The notes: generated from the sequence alone by a model not told the origin. A stretch of DNA of 64,000 bases from Vulcanimicrobiota bacterium (GCA_017307785.1 JAFKGI010000017.1:1-64000); one strand, 5' to 3'. Shown: positions 41,494 to 49,789, counted from the stretch's first letter. Translations and numbers: made by a program.

Positions 41494-42681
41494 ATGAGAG
41501 TCTGTGCTGAATTCGAAGATCACTTCACCGCGTTGGCTGCTCACCGGCATCTGGTAGACGAGGGCCTCGATCCCCAAGAGATCGAGATCCGCAGCCCCTA
41601 CCCGCTGCCCGAGCATCCCATCCCGCCGCACCGCACCGGTCCCTACAATATGCGCGCAGCCGCGCGCTTTATGTGGGCCGTGGCCGTGCTCTGCGGCTTC
41701 TCCTTCGTGACCTTTACCCAGTATGAGTGGGCCCCGGTCTCGGTGACCAACGGACACCCGCTCATCCCGGTTCCCATCACCATGATCGTCACCTATGAAT
41801 GCGGTATGATCACGGCTATCTTGACCACCACCTTCATGTTCTTCCTGGAAACCTTCAAGTTCCGCTCGTTGGTCCCGCCGCTGGAAGAAGACATGCCGGT
41901 TGCCATCGGTTACGTCGCTCTGGTTGTGGGAGGCCGTTCGGCCGACCGCGCTATGAAGATGCTCGAAGGCAAAGGCGCCCGCTCGGTGGTGTCCTACTGC
42001 TTCGCTCTGATGCTGCTGACGATGTTGACGGGCTGCGCCCAGTTCAACATGCGTAAGCAGGACGTCATCAAGAGCACCGAGGCCGCCGCAGAACTGGCTC
42101 CTCAACAGTCGGTGCGTATGCCCAGTAACCAGGAGCAGGCCGTGGCTCCGCCCCCGGCCATCGGTTACAACGTGGACGGCGACGAGAAGCTGTTCTATGA
42201 CTACCGCGCTGCTCTGGCTCGGGCGATGCGTCAGGGTCTGGCCAAGGACCCCGGGGCCACCGAGACGATGAAAGTCATGAATGAGGCGGAAGCCAAGCTC
42301 AAGGCCGAAGGTCAATACCCGAAGCTGTATGAGTTGAAGAACCGCCAGGCCGCCGTGGAAGCTGCGATTGCCCCCTGGGTCAATCCGGTTAAGGCGACCC
42401 CGGAAGTGCTCAAGCGTGGCGACCAGTTGTTTGCTACGAACTGCGCTCTCTGTCACGGCGCCAAGGGTGCCGGCGACGGCGAAGTTGGCAAAGCTTGCCA
42501 GCCCGCTCCGCCGCCCATCGGCACCAAGAGCAAGTACCCGAACCACACCAAGCCGGACGGCTACTTTTACTACAACATCTATAGTGGTAAAAACAATATG
42601 CCGCCTTTCGGTTACAAGCTGACCCCCGAAGAGATCGCCACCATTGTGGTCCATCTGCGCGAACTGCAGAAGACCCAGTAG
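41494..42681 (+). CDS. actD: Alternative complex III subunit D-E fusion (DUF3341 plus monohaem cytochrome c lipoprotein)
   Basis: A 395-residue protein. Residues 1-165 are ActD (DUF3341): two membrane helices (about 58-75 and 92-118), with the typical end AMKMLEGKGARSV. Without any stop, a second signal follows at once: FALMLLTMLTGC (170-181), a textbook lipobox with Cys181. The rest is ActE-like, with one haem site (CALCHG) and a late Met ligand candidate in NNMPPFG. Normally these are two genes. Two in-frame GTG codons at 41986 and 41989 could start ActE separately, but without a clear ribosome site. A strong terminator follows. Confidence 0.9.
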   Translation: MRVCAEFEDHFTALAAHRHLVDEGLDPQEIEIRSPYPLPEHPIPPHRTGPYNMRAAARFMWAVAVLCGFSFVTFTQYEWAPVSVTNGHPLIPVPITMIVTYECGMITAILTTTFMFFLETFKFRSLVPPLEEDMPVAIGYVALVVGGRSADRAMKMLEGKGARSVVSYCFALMLLTMLTGCAQFNMRKQDVIKSTEAAAELAPQQSVRMPSNQEQAVAPPPAIGYNVDGDEKLFYDYRAALARAMRQGLAKDPGATETMKVMNEAEAKLKAEGQYPKLYELKNRQAAVEAAIAPWVNPVKATPEVLKRGDQLFATNCALCHGAKGAGDGEVGKACQPAPPPIGTKSKYPNHTKPDGYFYYNIYSGKNNMPPFGYKLTPEEIATIVVHLRELQKTQ

Positions 42682-42699
42682 AGCCGGTTTTCTCCGAAA

Positions 42700-42734
42700 A
42701 GGGGCCCTCGCCGTCGGCGGGGGCCTCTTTTTTT
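42700..42734 (+). terminator. Rho-independent terminator of the complex III operon
   Basis: GC-rich stem (GGGGCCCTCGCC / GGCGGGGGCCTC, one mismatch) with a 3-base loop, followed by eight T's. It ends only six bases before the dinB start codon. Confidence 0.88.
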
Positions 42735-42740
42735 GTTTCT

Positions 42741-43766
42741 ATGATTGCACACATCGATATGGACGCGTTTTATGCGTCAGTAGAATTACGGGACAACCCC
42801 GCTTGGCGCGGCAAGCCTCTGGTGGTGGGCTATGACGGCTCTCGCGGGGTGGTGGCCGCTGCTTCCTATGAGGCCCGCAAATACGGGGTCTTCTCTGCCA
42901 TGCCGATTGGTAAGGCCCTCCGTCAGTGTCCTGAACTGGTGATCGCGCCGCCGCGCTTTTCCGTCTACTCTGAAATCTCTACCGGCTTACGGGCGCTCTA
43001 TGCGGAATACACTTCTCGGGTAGAACCTTTGGCTCTGGATGAGTGCTATCTTGACTTAAATAGTGTGGATTCTCCGGGCCGGACCATCGCGGAAATTCGC
43101 TCGCGCATTCGTTCCACTTTTGGATTGCCCGCTTCGGCCGGCATCGGACCCAACAAGTATGTGGCTAAGGTCGCTTCGGGCAAGGCCAAGCCGGATGGTC
43201 AGCTGCTGATTGCTCCAGAGGGGGTGCTGGAGTTCCTCTGGCCTCTGCCTGTGTCCGAACTTTGGGGAGTGGGGCCGGTCACCGCCGGTCGCCTGAAGAA
43301 CCACGGCCTGGTCTTCATCGAGCAGGTGGCGGCCTGCACGGTCGAAGAGCTGACCCGCATTGTGGGTCGTTCCGCTAGCGACCTGCACAAGATGGCCTGG
43401 GGCAAAGATGAGCGGCCGGTGGAGACGGACTTCGAGGCGAAATCGCTGTCCGCCGAGCACACCTTCGACCGGGACTGCTCTTCGCTCGAAGAGCTGCGGG
43501 AGATTCTCTCTCGGCAGGCCGTTCGGTTGGAGGACCGTCTCCAGCGACTGCGGATGCGGGCGGGTCTGGCGGTGGTTAAGATCCGCTGGCCGGATTTTCG
43601 TACCGAGACCCGTTCTGTACGACTGCGAGGTAGTTCTCTGCTGGAGGCCGGCATGATGGTTCTGGAGGAGCGTCTACGCGTGGTGGGGGAGCCGGTGCGC
43701 TTGCTTGGCCTGGGGGTGGGAGACCTGGTCAGTCTGGACCTGCCTGAACAGTTGGAGCTCTTTTAG
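42741..43766 (+). CDS. dinB: DNA polymerase IV (Y-family translesion polymerase)
   Basis: A 341-residue polymerase. Catalytic acids: D6 in HIDMDAFYASVE, and D100-E101 in LALDECYLDL. SYEARKYGVFSAMP (42-55) is the conserved finger segment. The C-terminus ends exactly in QLELF, the canonical sliding-clamp binding motif. It copies damaged DNA. The start codon comes six bases after a terminator T-run, with no ribosome site, so it may be translated leaderless or from read-through; no promoter or LexA-like box could be placed directly upstream. Confidence 0.95.
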   Translation: MIAHIDMDAFYASVELRDNPAWRGKPLVVGYDGSRGVVAAASYEARKYGVFSAMPIGKALRQCPELVIAPPRFSVYSEISTGLRALYAEYTSRVEPLALDECYLDLNSVDSPGRTIAEIRSRIRSTFGLPASAGIGPNKYVAKVASGKAKPDGQLLIAPEGVLEFLWPLPVSELWGVGPVTAGRLKNHGLVFIEQVAACTVEELTRIVGRSASDLHKMAWGKDERPVETDFEAKSLSAEHTFDRDCSSLEELREILSRQAVRLEDRLQRLRMRAGLAVVKIRWPDFRTETRSVRLRGSSLLEAGMMVLEERLRVVGEPVRLLGLGVGDLVSLDLPEQLELF

Positions 43767-43777
43767 GACCGGCCCTG

Positions 43778-43798
43778 TTCTTGAAAAGTATTCAAGAA
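43778..43798. repeat. Perfect inverted repeat after dinB
   Basis: Eight-base arms TTCTTGAA / TTCAAGAA around AAGTA, between the dinB stop and the next gene. Related TTCTCAAG follows about 13 bases later. No T-run. Could be an operator for the gene at 43839 or a weak terminator stem. Confidence 0.45.
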
Positions 43799-43838
43799 TC
43801 AGCAGGATTGTTCTCAAGCGAGCGGAAGCGCTGGGGCT

Positions 43839-44330
43839 ATGCGTATGCTCTTGTTGCTGATGATGATTCTGGCGGGGTCGCCGGCGCCGGTATGGCGTTT
43901 TGATGGCGAAGATTATTATCTGATCGATCGGGCCAGTAAGCCCGGCAGTCGGGTGCTTGCCTTTTTGAGAGATGGAGACAATCCGGAGACCTGTGAGCGA
44001 CGTCTCTGGTTGCGCAAGGTGGCTTGCAAGGATCTGCGAGCCTACGAACTGGCTTATACACGCAACTGGGACCAGTCCCAGCGCGACGTGCGGTATCGCT
44101 CCAAAGACCGTCTTTTACATTCCGGGTGGGTGCAAAAAGGTCAGGTTTTGGAATGGCGTCTGATGGACTGGGAAATGCGTGGCGGTGCCCTGGTCTGCGC
44201 CGAAATGGAAATCGCCACCCGCGGTGACGCCAAGTTGATGGCCGGCCTGGTCGACCGCCAGTATGATAGTTGGCGCGGTCAGTTGGCTGGTTTGATGAAG
44301 CAGGCGCCTCAGTTGCTGGAAACCCGTTGA
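43839..44330 (+). CDS. Small exported protein of unknown function
   Basis: A 163-residue protein with an N-terminal signal (MRMLLLLMMILAGSPAP). The mature part is basic and aromatic, with two cysteines in the first half (ETCERRLWLRKVACKDL) that may form a disulfide, and a helical end (QYDSWRGQLAGLMKQAPQLL). The stop overlaps the TTG start of the acyltransferase gene (TTGA), so the two are coupled. No known family recognised. Confidence 0.6.
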   Translation: MRMLLLLMMILAGSPAPVWRFDGEDYYLIDRASKPGSRVLAFLRDGDNPETCERRLWLRKVACKDLRAYELAYTRNWDQSQRDVRYRSKDRLLHSGWVQKGQVLEWRLMDWEMRGGALVCAEMEIATRGDAKLMAGLVDRQYDSWRGQLAGLMKQAPQLLETR

Positions 44331-44920
44331 GACTGGCCCTGCTTGGCGCTGGGGGACACGGTAAAGTCGTTTGCCGAGTCGCTCAGCGCGCGGGTTTTGA
44401 AGTAGTAGGCTTCTACGACGACTTTGCGACCGGATCCGTGTTAGGATTGCCCGTGTTGGGGCGATTTGCCGAGGCTGGCGCCTTTGAAGGCAAACTGTTT
44501 GTTTCCCTCGGTCGCAATGATTTCAGGGCTCAGCTCTTCCGGGCGGAGCGTAGTGTGGTGCTAATTGACCCATCGGCCGTTGTGGACGAGACGGTCCGCA
44601 TCGGACTGGGAACCGTGGTCATGGCCGGCGCGGTGGTGAACGTGGATAGCGTCATCGGGGAGAACTGCATCTTGAACACGGGATGCAGCGTGGATCACGA
44701 CTGTGTGATCGAGGATCATGTCCATTTGTGCCCCGGCACACATCTGGCCGGAACGGTGCGCGTGGGTTCGGGCGTCATGCTGGGAACGGGCACTTCGGTG
44801 ATTCCCGGTCGTTCGATCGGAGCGGGCAGCGTGGTGGGGGCGGGGGCCGCGGTCGTCCGCGACCTGCCCGCCGGAATTGTGGCTACTGGTGTGCCTGCTC
44901 GTGTTGTAAGAGATGTTTGA
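44327..44920 (+). CDS. NeuD/PglD-type sugar O- or N-acyltransferase
   Basis: A 197-residue protein from TTG 44327, chosen because the following residues MRLALLGAGGHGKVV form the standard N-terminal nucleotide-binding strand-loop of the NeuD/PglD family; the frame upstream is shadow. The C-terminal half is a left-handed beta-helix with hexapeptide repeats (IGLGTVVMAGAVVNVDSVIG), the catalytic HDC region (SVDHDCVIEDH) and the closing GVPARVVRD. These enzymes acetylate nucleotide sugars or sialic acid. It may serve surface glycan synthesis. Overlaps the convergent small gene by 38 bases. Confidence 0.88.
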   Translation: MRLALLGAGGHGKVVCRVAQRAGFEVVGFYDDFATGSVLGLPVLGRFAEAGAFEGKLFVSLGRNDFRAQLFRAERSVVLIDPSAVVDETVRIGLGTVVMAGAVVNVDSVIGENCILNTGCSVDHDCVIEDHVHLCPGTHLAGTVRVGSGVMLGTGTSVIPGRSIGAGSVVGAGAAVVRDLPAGIVATGVPARVVRDV

Positions 44921-45155
44921 GAATCGCGAGGTTGAGCTGTTCCAGCTGGGTCATCTGCGAGCGAATGACGTCCAGCTGCTGGGATAGGGCCCAGAGAATG
45001 GTGGCTTCGCCGGCCGTAAGCTTGGTTTCGGCGTCCGTTACGTTGCTGGCGGAATCCGCGATGCGGCGGATGTTGCTCAGAACTTCCTGCTGCAGGTTGC
45101 TGCTGACCTGGTAGTTGTTGATGAGGTTGGCGAGAGTATCGTCTTGGTTTTCCAT
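44883..45155 (-). CDS. Small helical protein
   Basis: A 90-residue acidic, almost entirely helical protein; the last 45 residues form a probable coiled coil (ILWALSQQLDVIRSQMTQLE). No signal peptide. It is divergent from the ureohydrolase gene (53 bases between starts) and its 3' end overlaps the acyltransferase gene. The codon pattern is convincing despite the overlap. Function unknown. Confidence 0.55.
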   Translation of the reverse strand: MENQDDTLANLINNYQVSSNLQQEVLSNIRRIADSASNVTDAETKLTAGEATILWALSQQLDVIRSQMTQLEQLNLAILKHLLQHEQAHQ

Positions 45156-45208
45156 GGCCCGGCCTTCGAAAGGCAGGCCGGAGGGGCCTGCTGGCGTATG
45201 GCCCTGGT

Positions 45209-46255
45209 ATGTTGCAGAAGACCGATTTATCGAAGTATGACCCCGACGGAGCCGCCCTCGAAGATGTAGGCATTTTCGGGTTGCCCCTGACAGCTGAAGA
45301 GTCGTCCCTGATTCTGATTCCCGTGCCCTGGGAGGTCACCACCTCGTACGGCAAAGGCACCGCCGCTGGACCCCGCGCCATCTTGGAAGCTAGCCCGCAG
45401 TTGGACCTGTTCGACGCCGAACTCGGTCAGCTGGGACTGGCGCGTCCCTGGGAATACGGAATCCATATGGAACCCGAGGATCCCGCGTTGGTGGCGGCCA
45501 ACCTGGAGGGCTGCAAGCTCTCGGCGCCCATCATCGCCTCCGGGGGTCGCGTCGCGGAGGGGCTTGAGCGCGTCAACGAGATGTCGGGTCAGCTGAATGC
45601 CTGGGTCACGCGACGGGTGCGACACTGGCGCAATCAAGGTAAGATCGTGGGTCTGGTCGGTGGCGAACACTCTACTCCCTTTGGTGCGGTCGAGGCCTTT
45701 CTAGAGGAATATCCGGGTCTGGGAGTGCTCCAGATCGACGCCCATGCCGACCTGCGTGAAGCCTACGAAGGGTTCCAGCACTCTCACGCTTCCATCATGC
45801 ACAATCTAGTGGGAACGCGCATCGAGCGACTGGTTCAGGTGGGCGTGCGTGACTACTGCGACAGCGAATATCGACTGGCCACTTCTCATCCCAAGATTCG
45901 CACCTTCTTTGACTTTGCCCTGAAGGAGCGCATGTGTCAGGGCGAGAGCTGGCACAGCATCTGTGAAGAGATTGTGGCCCTGCTGCCGGAGAATGTCTAC
46001 GTTTCTTTTGACATCGACGGCCTGGAGCCGGCCCTTTGTCCCCATACGGGCACGCCGGTGGCGGGTGGACTTCGCTTCCACGAAGCCATCTATCTGCTCA
46101 AGACGCTGCACCGAGCGGGTAAGCGCCTGGTGGGCTTTGACCTGAACGAAGTCGCACCCGGTCCCGACGGCGACCAGTGGGATGGCAACGTCGGAGCCCG
46201 AGTGCTCTACAAGTTGTGCGGTCTGGCCTTACTTTCGGCCGGAGCTCGCGATTAA
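45209..46255 (+). CDS. Agmatinase/arginase-family ureohydrolase
   Basis: A 348-residue enzyme with all binuclear-manganese ligands: GGEHS (H154), DAHADLRE (D177, H179, D181) and SFDIDGLEP (two Asp). The family hydrolyses guanidino compounds (agmatine, arginine, formiminoglutamate, guanidinobutyrate) to urea. It has a longer N-terminus than classic SpeB (about 305 residues), and the second Asp segment continues ALCPHTGTPVAGGL, as in agmatinase-like proteins. The exact substrate cannot be read from sequence. It stands alone, convergent with the low-complexity gene (4-base overlap). Confidence 0.88.
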   Translation: MLQKTDLSKYDPDGAALEDVGIFGLPLTAEESSLILIPVPWEVTTSYGKGTAAGPRAILEASPQLDLFDAELGQLGLARPWEYGIHMEPEDPALVAANLEGCKLSAPIIASGGRVAEGLERVNEMSGQLNAWVTRRVRHWRNQGKIVGLVGGEHSTPFGAVEAFLEEYPGLGVLQIDAHADLREAYEGFQHSHASIMHNLVGTRIERLVQVGVRDYCDSEYRLATSHPKIRTFFDFALKERMCQGESWHSICEEIVALLPENVYVSFDIDGLEPALCPHTGTPVAGGLRFHEAIYLLKTLHRAGKRLVGFDLNEVAPGPDGDQWDGNVGARVLYKLCGLALLSAGARD

Positions 46256-47217
46256 ATGGTGTCGTAGAGGTTCAGGTCGGTCTGGAAGTGCCCGGACTGA
46301 ACATAGTTGATGATCTGGCCGTAGCGGTCGAGGTTGTCGATGGTTCCGCTATCGATCACGCTTTGCAGGCTCAATTGTCCCCGGTTGATGGCGGCGGCCA
46401 CGGCGCCGATGGTTTGCACGTCGGTTTCACCGACCCCCGAGGTCGTGGTGAGGTCGCCGGCGCCGGCGTTGATGAGCAGTTGCTTGAGGCCGGCGTTGTC
46501 ATAGTTGCCGGGTCCGCCATCGAGGTTGCCCTTGAAGACCGAGGCCACTTGCATGAAGAGTTGTGCGTCGGGAGTCATTTGCTGCATGGCCTGGGCCCCG
46601 GCCTGCAAACCCTGGGCGCTGAGCGGGTCGCTGCCGGTGGCCTGGGCCGCGAACTGATAGGCGTAGAGGCGACCCACGTTGGCGTTCCAGAGCTGCGAGG
46701 GAGCCACGGTGGCGAAGCGGGTGCCGGGAATGCCGTCCGACTGGTTGACGGTGGTCTGGCCGTTGAGCGCGCCGCCGGCCACCTGGGCCTGTAGATAGCT
46801 GGAGTAGTCGTTGCCGTCGCTGGGGAAGGGCATGTTCGGCAGACTGCCGCTGGTCGAGGTTCCTCCGCCGTAGAGTCCACCGCCGCTCGAAGTGGTCGTG
46901 GTCGGCGTGGTGGTTCCATAGGTGGTCCCGGTGGTGGGCAGATAGCTCTGCTGGGTGGGCAAGTAGCTCTGCTGTTGCGCCCCAAATGGAAACTGCTGCT
47001 GTTGCTGGCCCAGTAACCCACCCCATCCCTGAGAGAGCTGAGAGAGGCTGGAAATCAGTTGCTGCAGGACCTGGATGATTTGAGCCGGGCCGCCCATGCC
47101 GAGAGCCTGCTGAGAGAAAGCGTTGGACTGGGCCTGGATTCCGCCGCCAAACTGGAAAGGAATCGAGCCGACCTGGGTGCCGCCGAAATTGTAAGGACTT
47201 GCGCCGAAAATTGCCAT
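46252..47217 (-). CDS. Low-complexity Gln/Ser/Thr/Gly-rich protein of unknown function
   Basis: A 321-residue protein with no signal peptide. Residues 1-40 are Phe/Gly/Asn-rich; about 45-70 is a helix (IIQVLQQLISSLSQLSQ); about 70-130 is low complexity, with QQQQQ, two QQSYLPT units, a T-rich block and GG turns. Residues about 140-321 appear folded, with repeated helix and turn segments and phrases such as GQTTVNQSDGIPGTR. Composition resembles surface or secreted proteins lacking an N-terminal signal. The tRNA-Met gene and its terminator lie upstream. Family unknown. Confidence 0.65.
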   Translation of the reverse strand: MAIFGASPYNFGGTQVGSIPFQFGGGIQAQSNAFSQQALGMGGPAQIIQVLQQLISSLSQLSQGWGGLLGQQQQQFPFGAQQQSYLPTQQSYLPTTGTTYGTTTPTTTTSSGGGLYGGGTSTSGSLPNMPFPSDGNDYSSYLQAQVAGGALNGQTTVNQSDGIPGTRFATVAPSQLWNANVGRLYAYQFAAQATGSDPLSAQGLQAGAQAMQQMTPDAQLFMQVASVFKGNLDGGPGNYDNAGLKQLLINAGAGDLTTTSGVGETDVQTIGAVAAAINRGQLSLQSVIDSGTIDNLDRYGQIINYVQSGHFQTDLNLYDTI

Positions 47218-47361
47218 CTTTTTATGTGCCTCCCACTGGTTTGAACCAGAGTAGGGGCCGTCTGTTAAGAAGTTTCCCGCTTTGGTAAGGGAAGTGTAAG
47301 GAAAGATCGGTGATTATGAAACTCTAAAAAACCTTGGAAACATAAGTCGCTACAAACAAAA

Positions 47362-47383
47362 AAAGCCCGATTTCTCGTGCTTT
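47362..47383 (-). terminator. Terminator of the tRNA-Met transcript
   Basis: Read on the minus strand: stem AAAGC-A-CGA / TCG-G-GCTTT with one internal mismatch and a 4-base loop, followed by seven T's. It lies directly 3' of tRNA-Met. Confidence 0.75.
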
Positions 47384-47388
47384 TGATG

Positions 47389-47463
47389 TGGTGGCTGGGG
47401 GGAGAGTCGAACTCCCGACCAAGGGCTTATGAATCCCCTGCTCTGCCACTGAGCTACCCAGCC
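47389..47463 (-). tRNA. tRNA-Met (anticodon CAU), CCA encoded
   Basis: A 75-base cloverleaf. The acceptor stem GGCTGGG / CCCAGCC pairs fully, D-stem GCTC / GAGC, T-arm GGGAG-TTCGACT-CTCCC; the anticodon loop TTCATAA places CAT at 34-36. The anticodon stem has one G-T wobble and one A-G mismatch. Discriminator A, then an encoded CCA. The paired first acceptor base and the overall form suggest an elongator rather than the initiator; an Ile2-type (lysidine-modified) tRNA cannot be excluded. Confidence 0.92.
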
Positions 47464-47528
47464 TTATCGGTGCTTGTGGCACTTAAGGAAAACTGCTGCG
47501 CTTGCGGCGAGCAATTTTTGGCTGGCCC

Positions 47529-47557
47529 AATATAAGCTACTACACCTGGACCGTCAA
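47529..47557 (-). promoter_or_regulatory. Sigma-70-type promoter for tRNA-Met
   Basis: Read on the minus strand: -35 TTGACG, exactly 17 bases, -10 TATATT, placed 66 bases before the tRNA. It starts five bases after the end of the upstream phosphoesterase gene, so the tRNA need not depend on that operon. Confidence 0.7.
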
Positions 47558-47561
47558 CCCC

Positions 47562-48683
47562 TTAGAGCAAAACCGTCTGGCGAGTTTTGTCGTTGCGGTG
47601 AAGCTCGAACACGGTAATCTCGGGACGCACGCCCAGGCGGATGGGAACGGCGCCCACACCCAGGCCGCGCGTCACGTAGACGGGATAGCCACCCGGGCCG
47701 ACCACCCAGCCGGAGGCATACTTCTGTCCGTAGTGGCTGGGCACAATCGGAGTTCCCAGACCCGGCAAGCTCACCTGTCCGCCATGAGTGTGGCCGGAAA
47801 GCATCAAATCGACCCGGCCCCCGCTCTGCTCTTCCGCCACGTCCGGATTGTGGCACAACACCAGGCGCGGTTGGTTGTCGGGAATTCCTCGCAGGATGCC
47901 GGCCAGGTCCGGCTTGCCTTCCCAAAGGTCGTCCAGTCCGCACAACCAGAGGCCCTGGCCGGAGGCCTCCAAGGTGCGGCCCTCGGTGAGCACCAGCCGT
48001 TGCTGACAGAGGCGATGTCCCTGGCAAGCGCCCAACACGCTATTGGCGCGCTGTATATCGTTCCAGTGGTCGTGGTTGCCCCAGCTGGTCACCACGGCGC
48101 CCGGGATGCGCGTGCGCAGACCCTGCAGCCATTCAGCGGCTTCCGGGAAATAGGTATGAGAGTAGTGCACGAAATCGCCCGGCATGAGCACCAAGTCGGG
48201 ACGGCAATCATTGGCCAATTGCAGGGCTCTCCGCATGCTGGCGGGGCGATTGACGGGACCGCAGTGCAGGTCGGCCATCAAGACCACCCTCAGCCCCTCC
48301 AGGCCGGGAGGCAGGTCAGGCAGGTATAGCTGATAAGACCGCACCTGGTAGTTGACCCTTTCCACGGCCGCCCCGTAGCCGGTCAACGCCAGGCCCGCTC
48401 CGCCCACCAAAAACACCCGGCGGGAGTGCGAGACGGGGCGCTCCAGCCAGCGGATGACCGGTTCCCAGAGCAGCATGGAGAGGAAGGCGGAGCCCAAGTA
48501 GCCGGGAATCGTGCGAACCCACAGGTAGCCAAATAACTTGCCGATGACCAAGACTCCGGGAGCGTTGGCCAGAATGGCGCTGACCCAGCAAATCAGCCGA
48601 AGGACTCCGGGCAGCAGCGGCCACTTGGCAAAGCAGGCCAACAAGGCGGTTCCCCAGAGAATCCCGTAAACACGCTTTCTCAA
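47562..48683 (-). CDS. Membrane-anchored metallophosphoesterase, copy 2
   Basis: A 373-residue protein from a TTG that overlaps the upstream stop (TTGA). The first 130 residues hold about four hydrophobic segments; then comes a calcineurin-like phosphoesterase domain with the binuclear-metal motifs MADLHCGP, MPGDF, SWGNHDHW and SGHTHGGQ. YaeI-like family members act on phosphate esters at the membrane, in some cases lipid intermediates; the substrate here is unknown. It is clearly paralogous to the upstream copy along its whole length. Last gene of the cyclophilin-HSP90-like-ABC operon. Confidence 0.88.
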   Translation of the reverse strand: MRKRVYGILWGTALLACFAKWPLLPGVLRLICWVSAILANAPGVLVIGKLFGYLWVRTIPGYLGSAFLSMLLWEPVIRWLERPVSHSRRVFLVGGAGLALTGYGAAVERVNYQVRSYQLYLPDLPPGLEGLRVVLMADLHCGPVNRPASMRRALQLANDCRPDLVLMPGDFVHYSHTYFPEAAEWLQGLRTRIPGAVVTSWGNHDHWNDIQRANSVLGACQGHRLCQQRLVLTEGRTLEASGQGLWLCGLDDLWEGKPDLAGILRGIPDNQPRLVLCHNPDVAEEQSGGRVDLMLSGHTHGGQVSLPGLGTPIVPSHYGQKYASGWVVGPGGYPVYVTRGLGVGAVPIRLGVRPEITVFELHRNDKTRQTVLL

Positions 48684-49789
48684 GCGCGCAGAAGGCCACG
48701 CGGGCCGCGCCGCAACACGAACAGGGTTACTTCGGGCGGAACTCCCAGGCGGATGGGCAGGCTGCTGGTGCCCACTCCGCGGCTCACGTAAACGGGATAG
48801 TGAGGCGCTTCCACCCAGCCGGAAGCGTATTTTTGACCGTAGCGGCTGGGCAAGACCGGTGTGCCCAGCGTGGGGACCCAGATCTGGCCGCCATGAGTAT
48901 GTCCGGAAACCATCAGGTCTACTCGTGACCCGAACTGCTCTTCGGCCAGGTCGGGGTTGTGGGACATCACCAGTCGCGGGCAGTCCGAGAGACCGCTCAG
49001 GGTTCCGGCGAAATCAGGCTTGCCTGCCCACAGGTCGTCCAGTCCGCACAGCCACAGGCCTTTGTCCCCCGATTCGGCGAACTCGCGCTTGGGCGTCAGT
49101 AAGAGACTGCTGTTGCGCAGAATCTGACAGCCGGCACGCGGCATTTCTTTCAGGCCGTTCTCCAGCCCATGCCAGTAATCGTGGTTGCCCCAGCTGATCA
49201 AGGTTCCCTGGGGGAGGCGCGGTCTCAGTTGTGAGGCCAGTTCGGCCGCCTCGTGAAAGTATTCGCCCGAACGGGAAATAAAATCGCCCGGCACCAGAAT
49301 CAGGTCGGGACTGCAGGCGTTGGCCATGCGGATGGCCGGTCTCAGATCGTCTGGACGACAGACCGGACCGCAATGCCAATCCGACATCAGAACCACGCGT
49401 ATTCCTTCGAGTTCCGGCGGTAGATCCGGCAAAAGCAAATCGAACTTCTCGAGGACGTAGCGCCGGCGTTCTACGGTCGCGCCGTAGGCTCCCAGCGCCA
49501 GACCGCCGACCGCGGCTGCACCGCCCGCCAATACTGCCCGGCGACCCGGCTTGCGGCCCAACGAAGCCCAGCGAAAGACGGGCTCCAGCAGTAGCAAGGT
49601 GACCAACCAGCAAATTACACGGCCCAGAACGGTACGTGCGAAGGAATAGCCAAACAGGGAGCCCATCAGCATCATGCCGGGCCCGTTCAAGATCACTCCC
49701 AGTGCCTTGATTTCGACGATCGCCGGATGGGACAGGCAGATCAGCAGTCCCAGAATCGTCAGTCCCCAAATCGGGGCGCGTAGCTTCAC
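48680..49789 (-). CDS. Membrane-anchored metallophosphoesterase, copy 1
   Basis: A 369-residue paralogue of the next gene, from a GTG overlapping the ABC transporter stop (GTGA). Same layout: a hydrophobic N-terminal region, then MSDWHCGP, VPGDF, SWGNHDYW and SGHTHGGQ. In the first metal motif it reads D-W-H where the other copy has D-L-H; both keep the Asp and His ligands. The pair probably arose by tandem duplication and could act on different substrates. Confidence 0.88.
   Translation of the reverse strand: MKLRAPIWGLTILGLLICLSHPAIVEIKALGVILNGPGMMLMGSLFGYSFARTVLGRVICWLVTLLLLEPVFRWASLGRKPGRRAVLAGGAAAVGGLALGAYGATVERRRYVLEKFDLLLPDLPPELEGIRVVLMSDWHCGPVCRPDDLRPAIRMANACSPDLILVPGDFISRSGEYFHEAAELASQLRPRLPQGTLISWGNHDYWHGLENGLKEMPRAGCQILRNSSLLLTPKREFAESGDKGLWLCGLDDLWAGKPDFAGTLSGLSDCPRLVMSHNPDLAEEQFGSRVDLMVSGHTHGGQIWVPTLGTPVLPSRYGQKYASGWVEAPHYPVYVSRGVGTSSLPIRLGVPPEVTLFVLRRGPRGLLRA

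Noticed and set aside
45209..46255. Assigning speB (agmatinase) by name
   Set aside because: Metal ligands are certain, but substrate residues do not separate agmatinase from related ureohydrolases, so no symbol is given.
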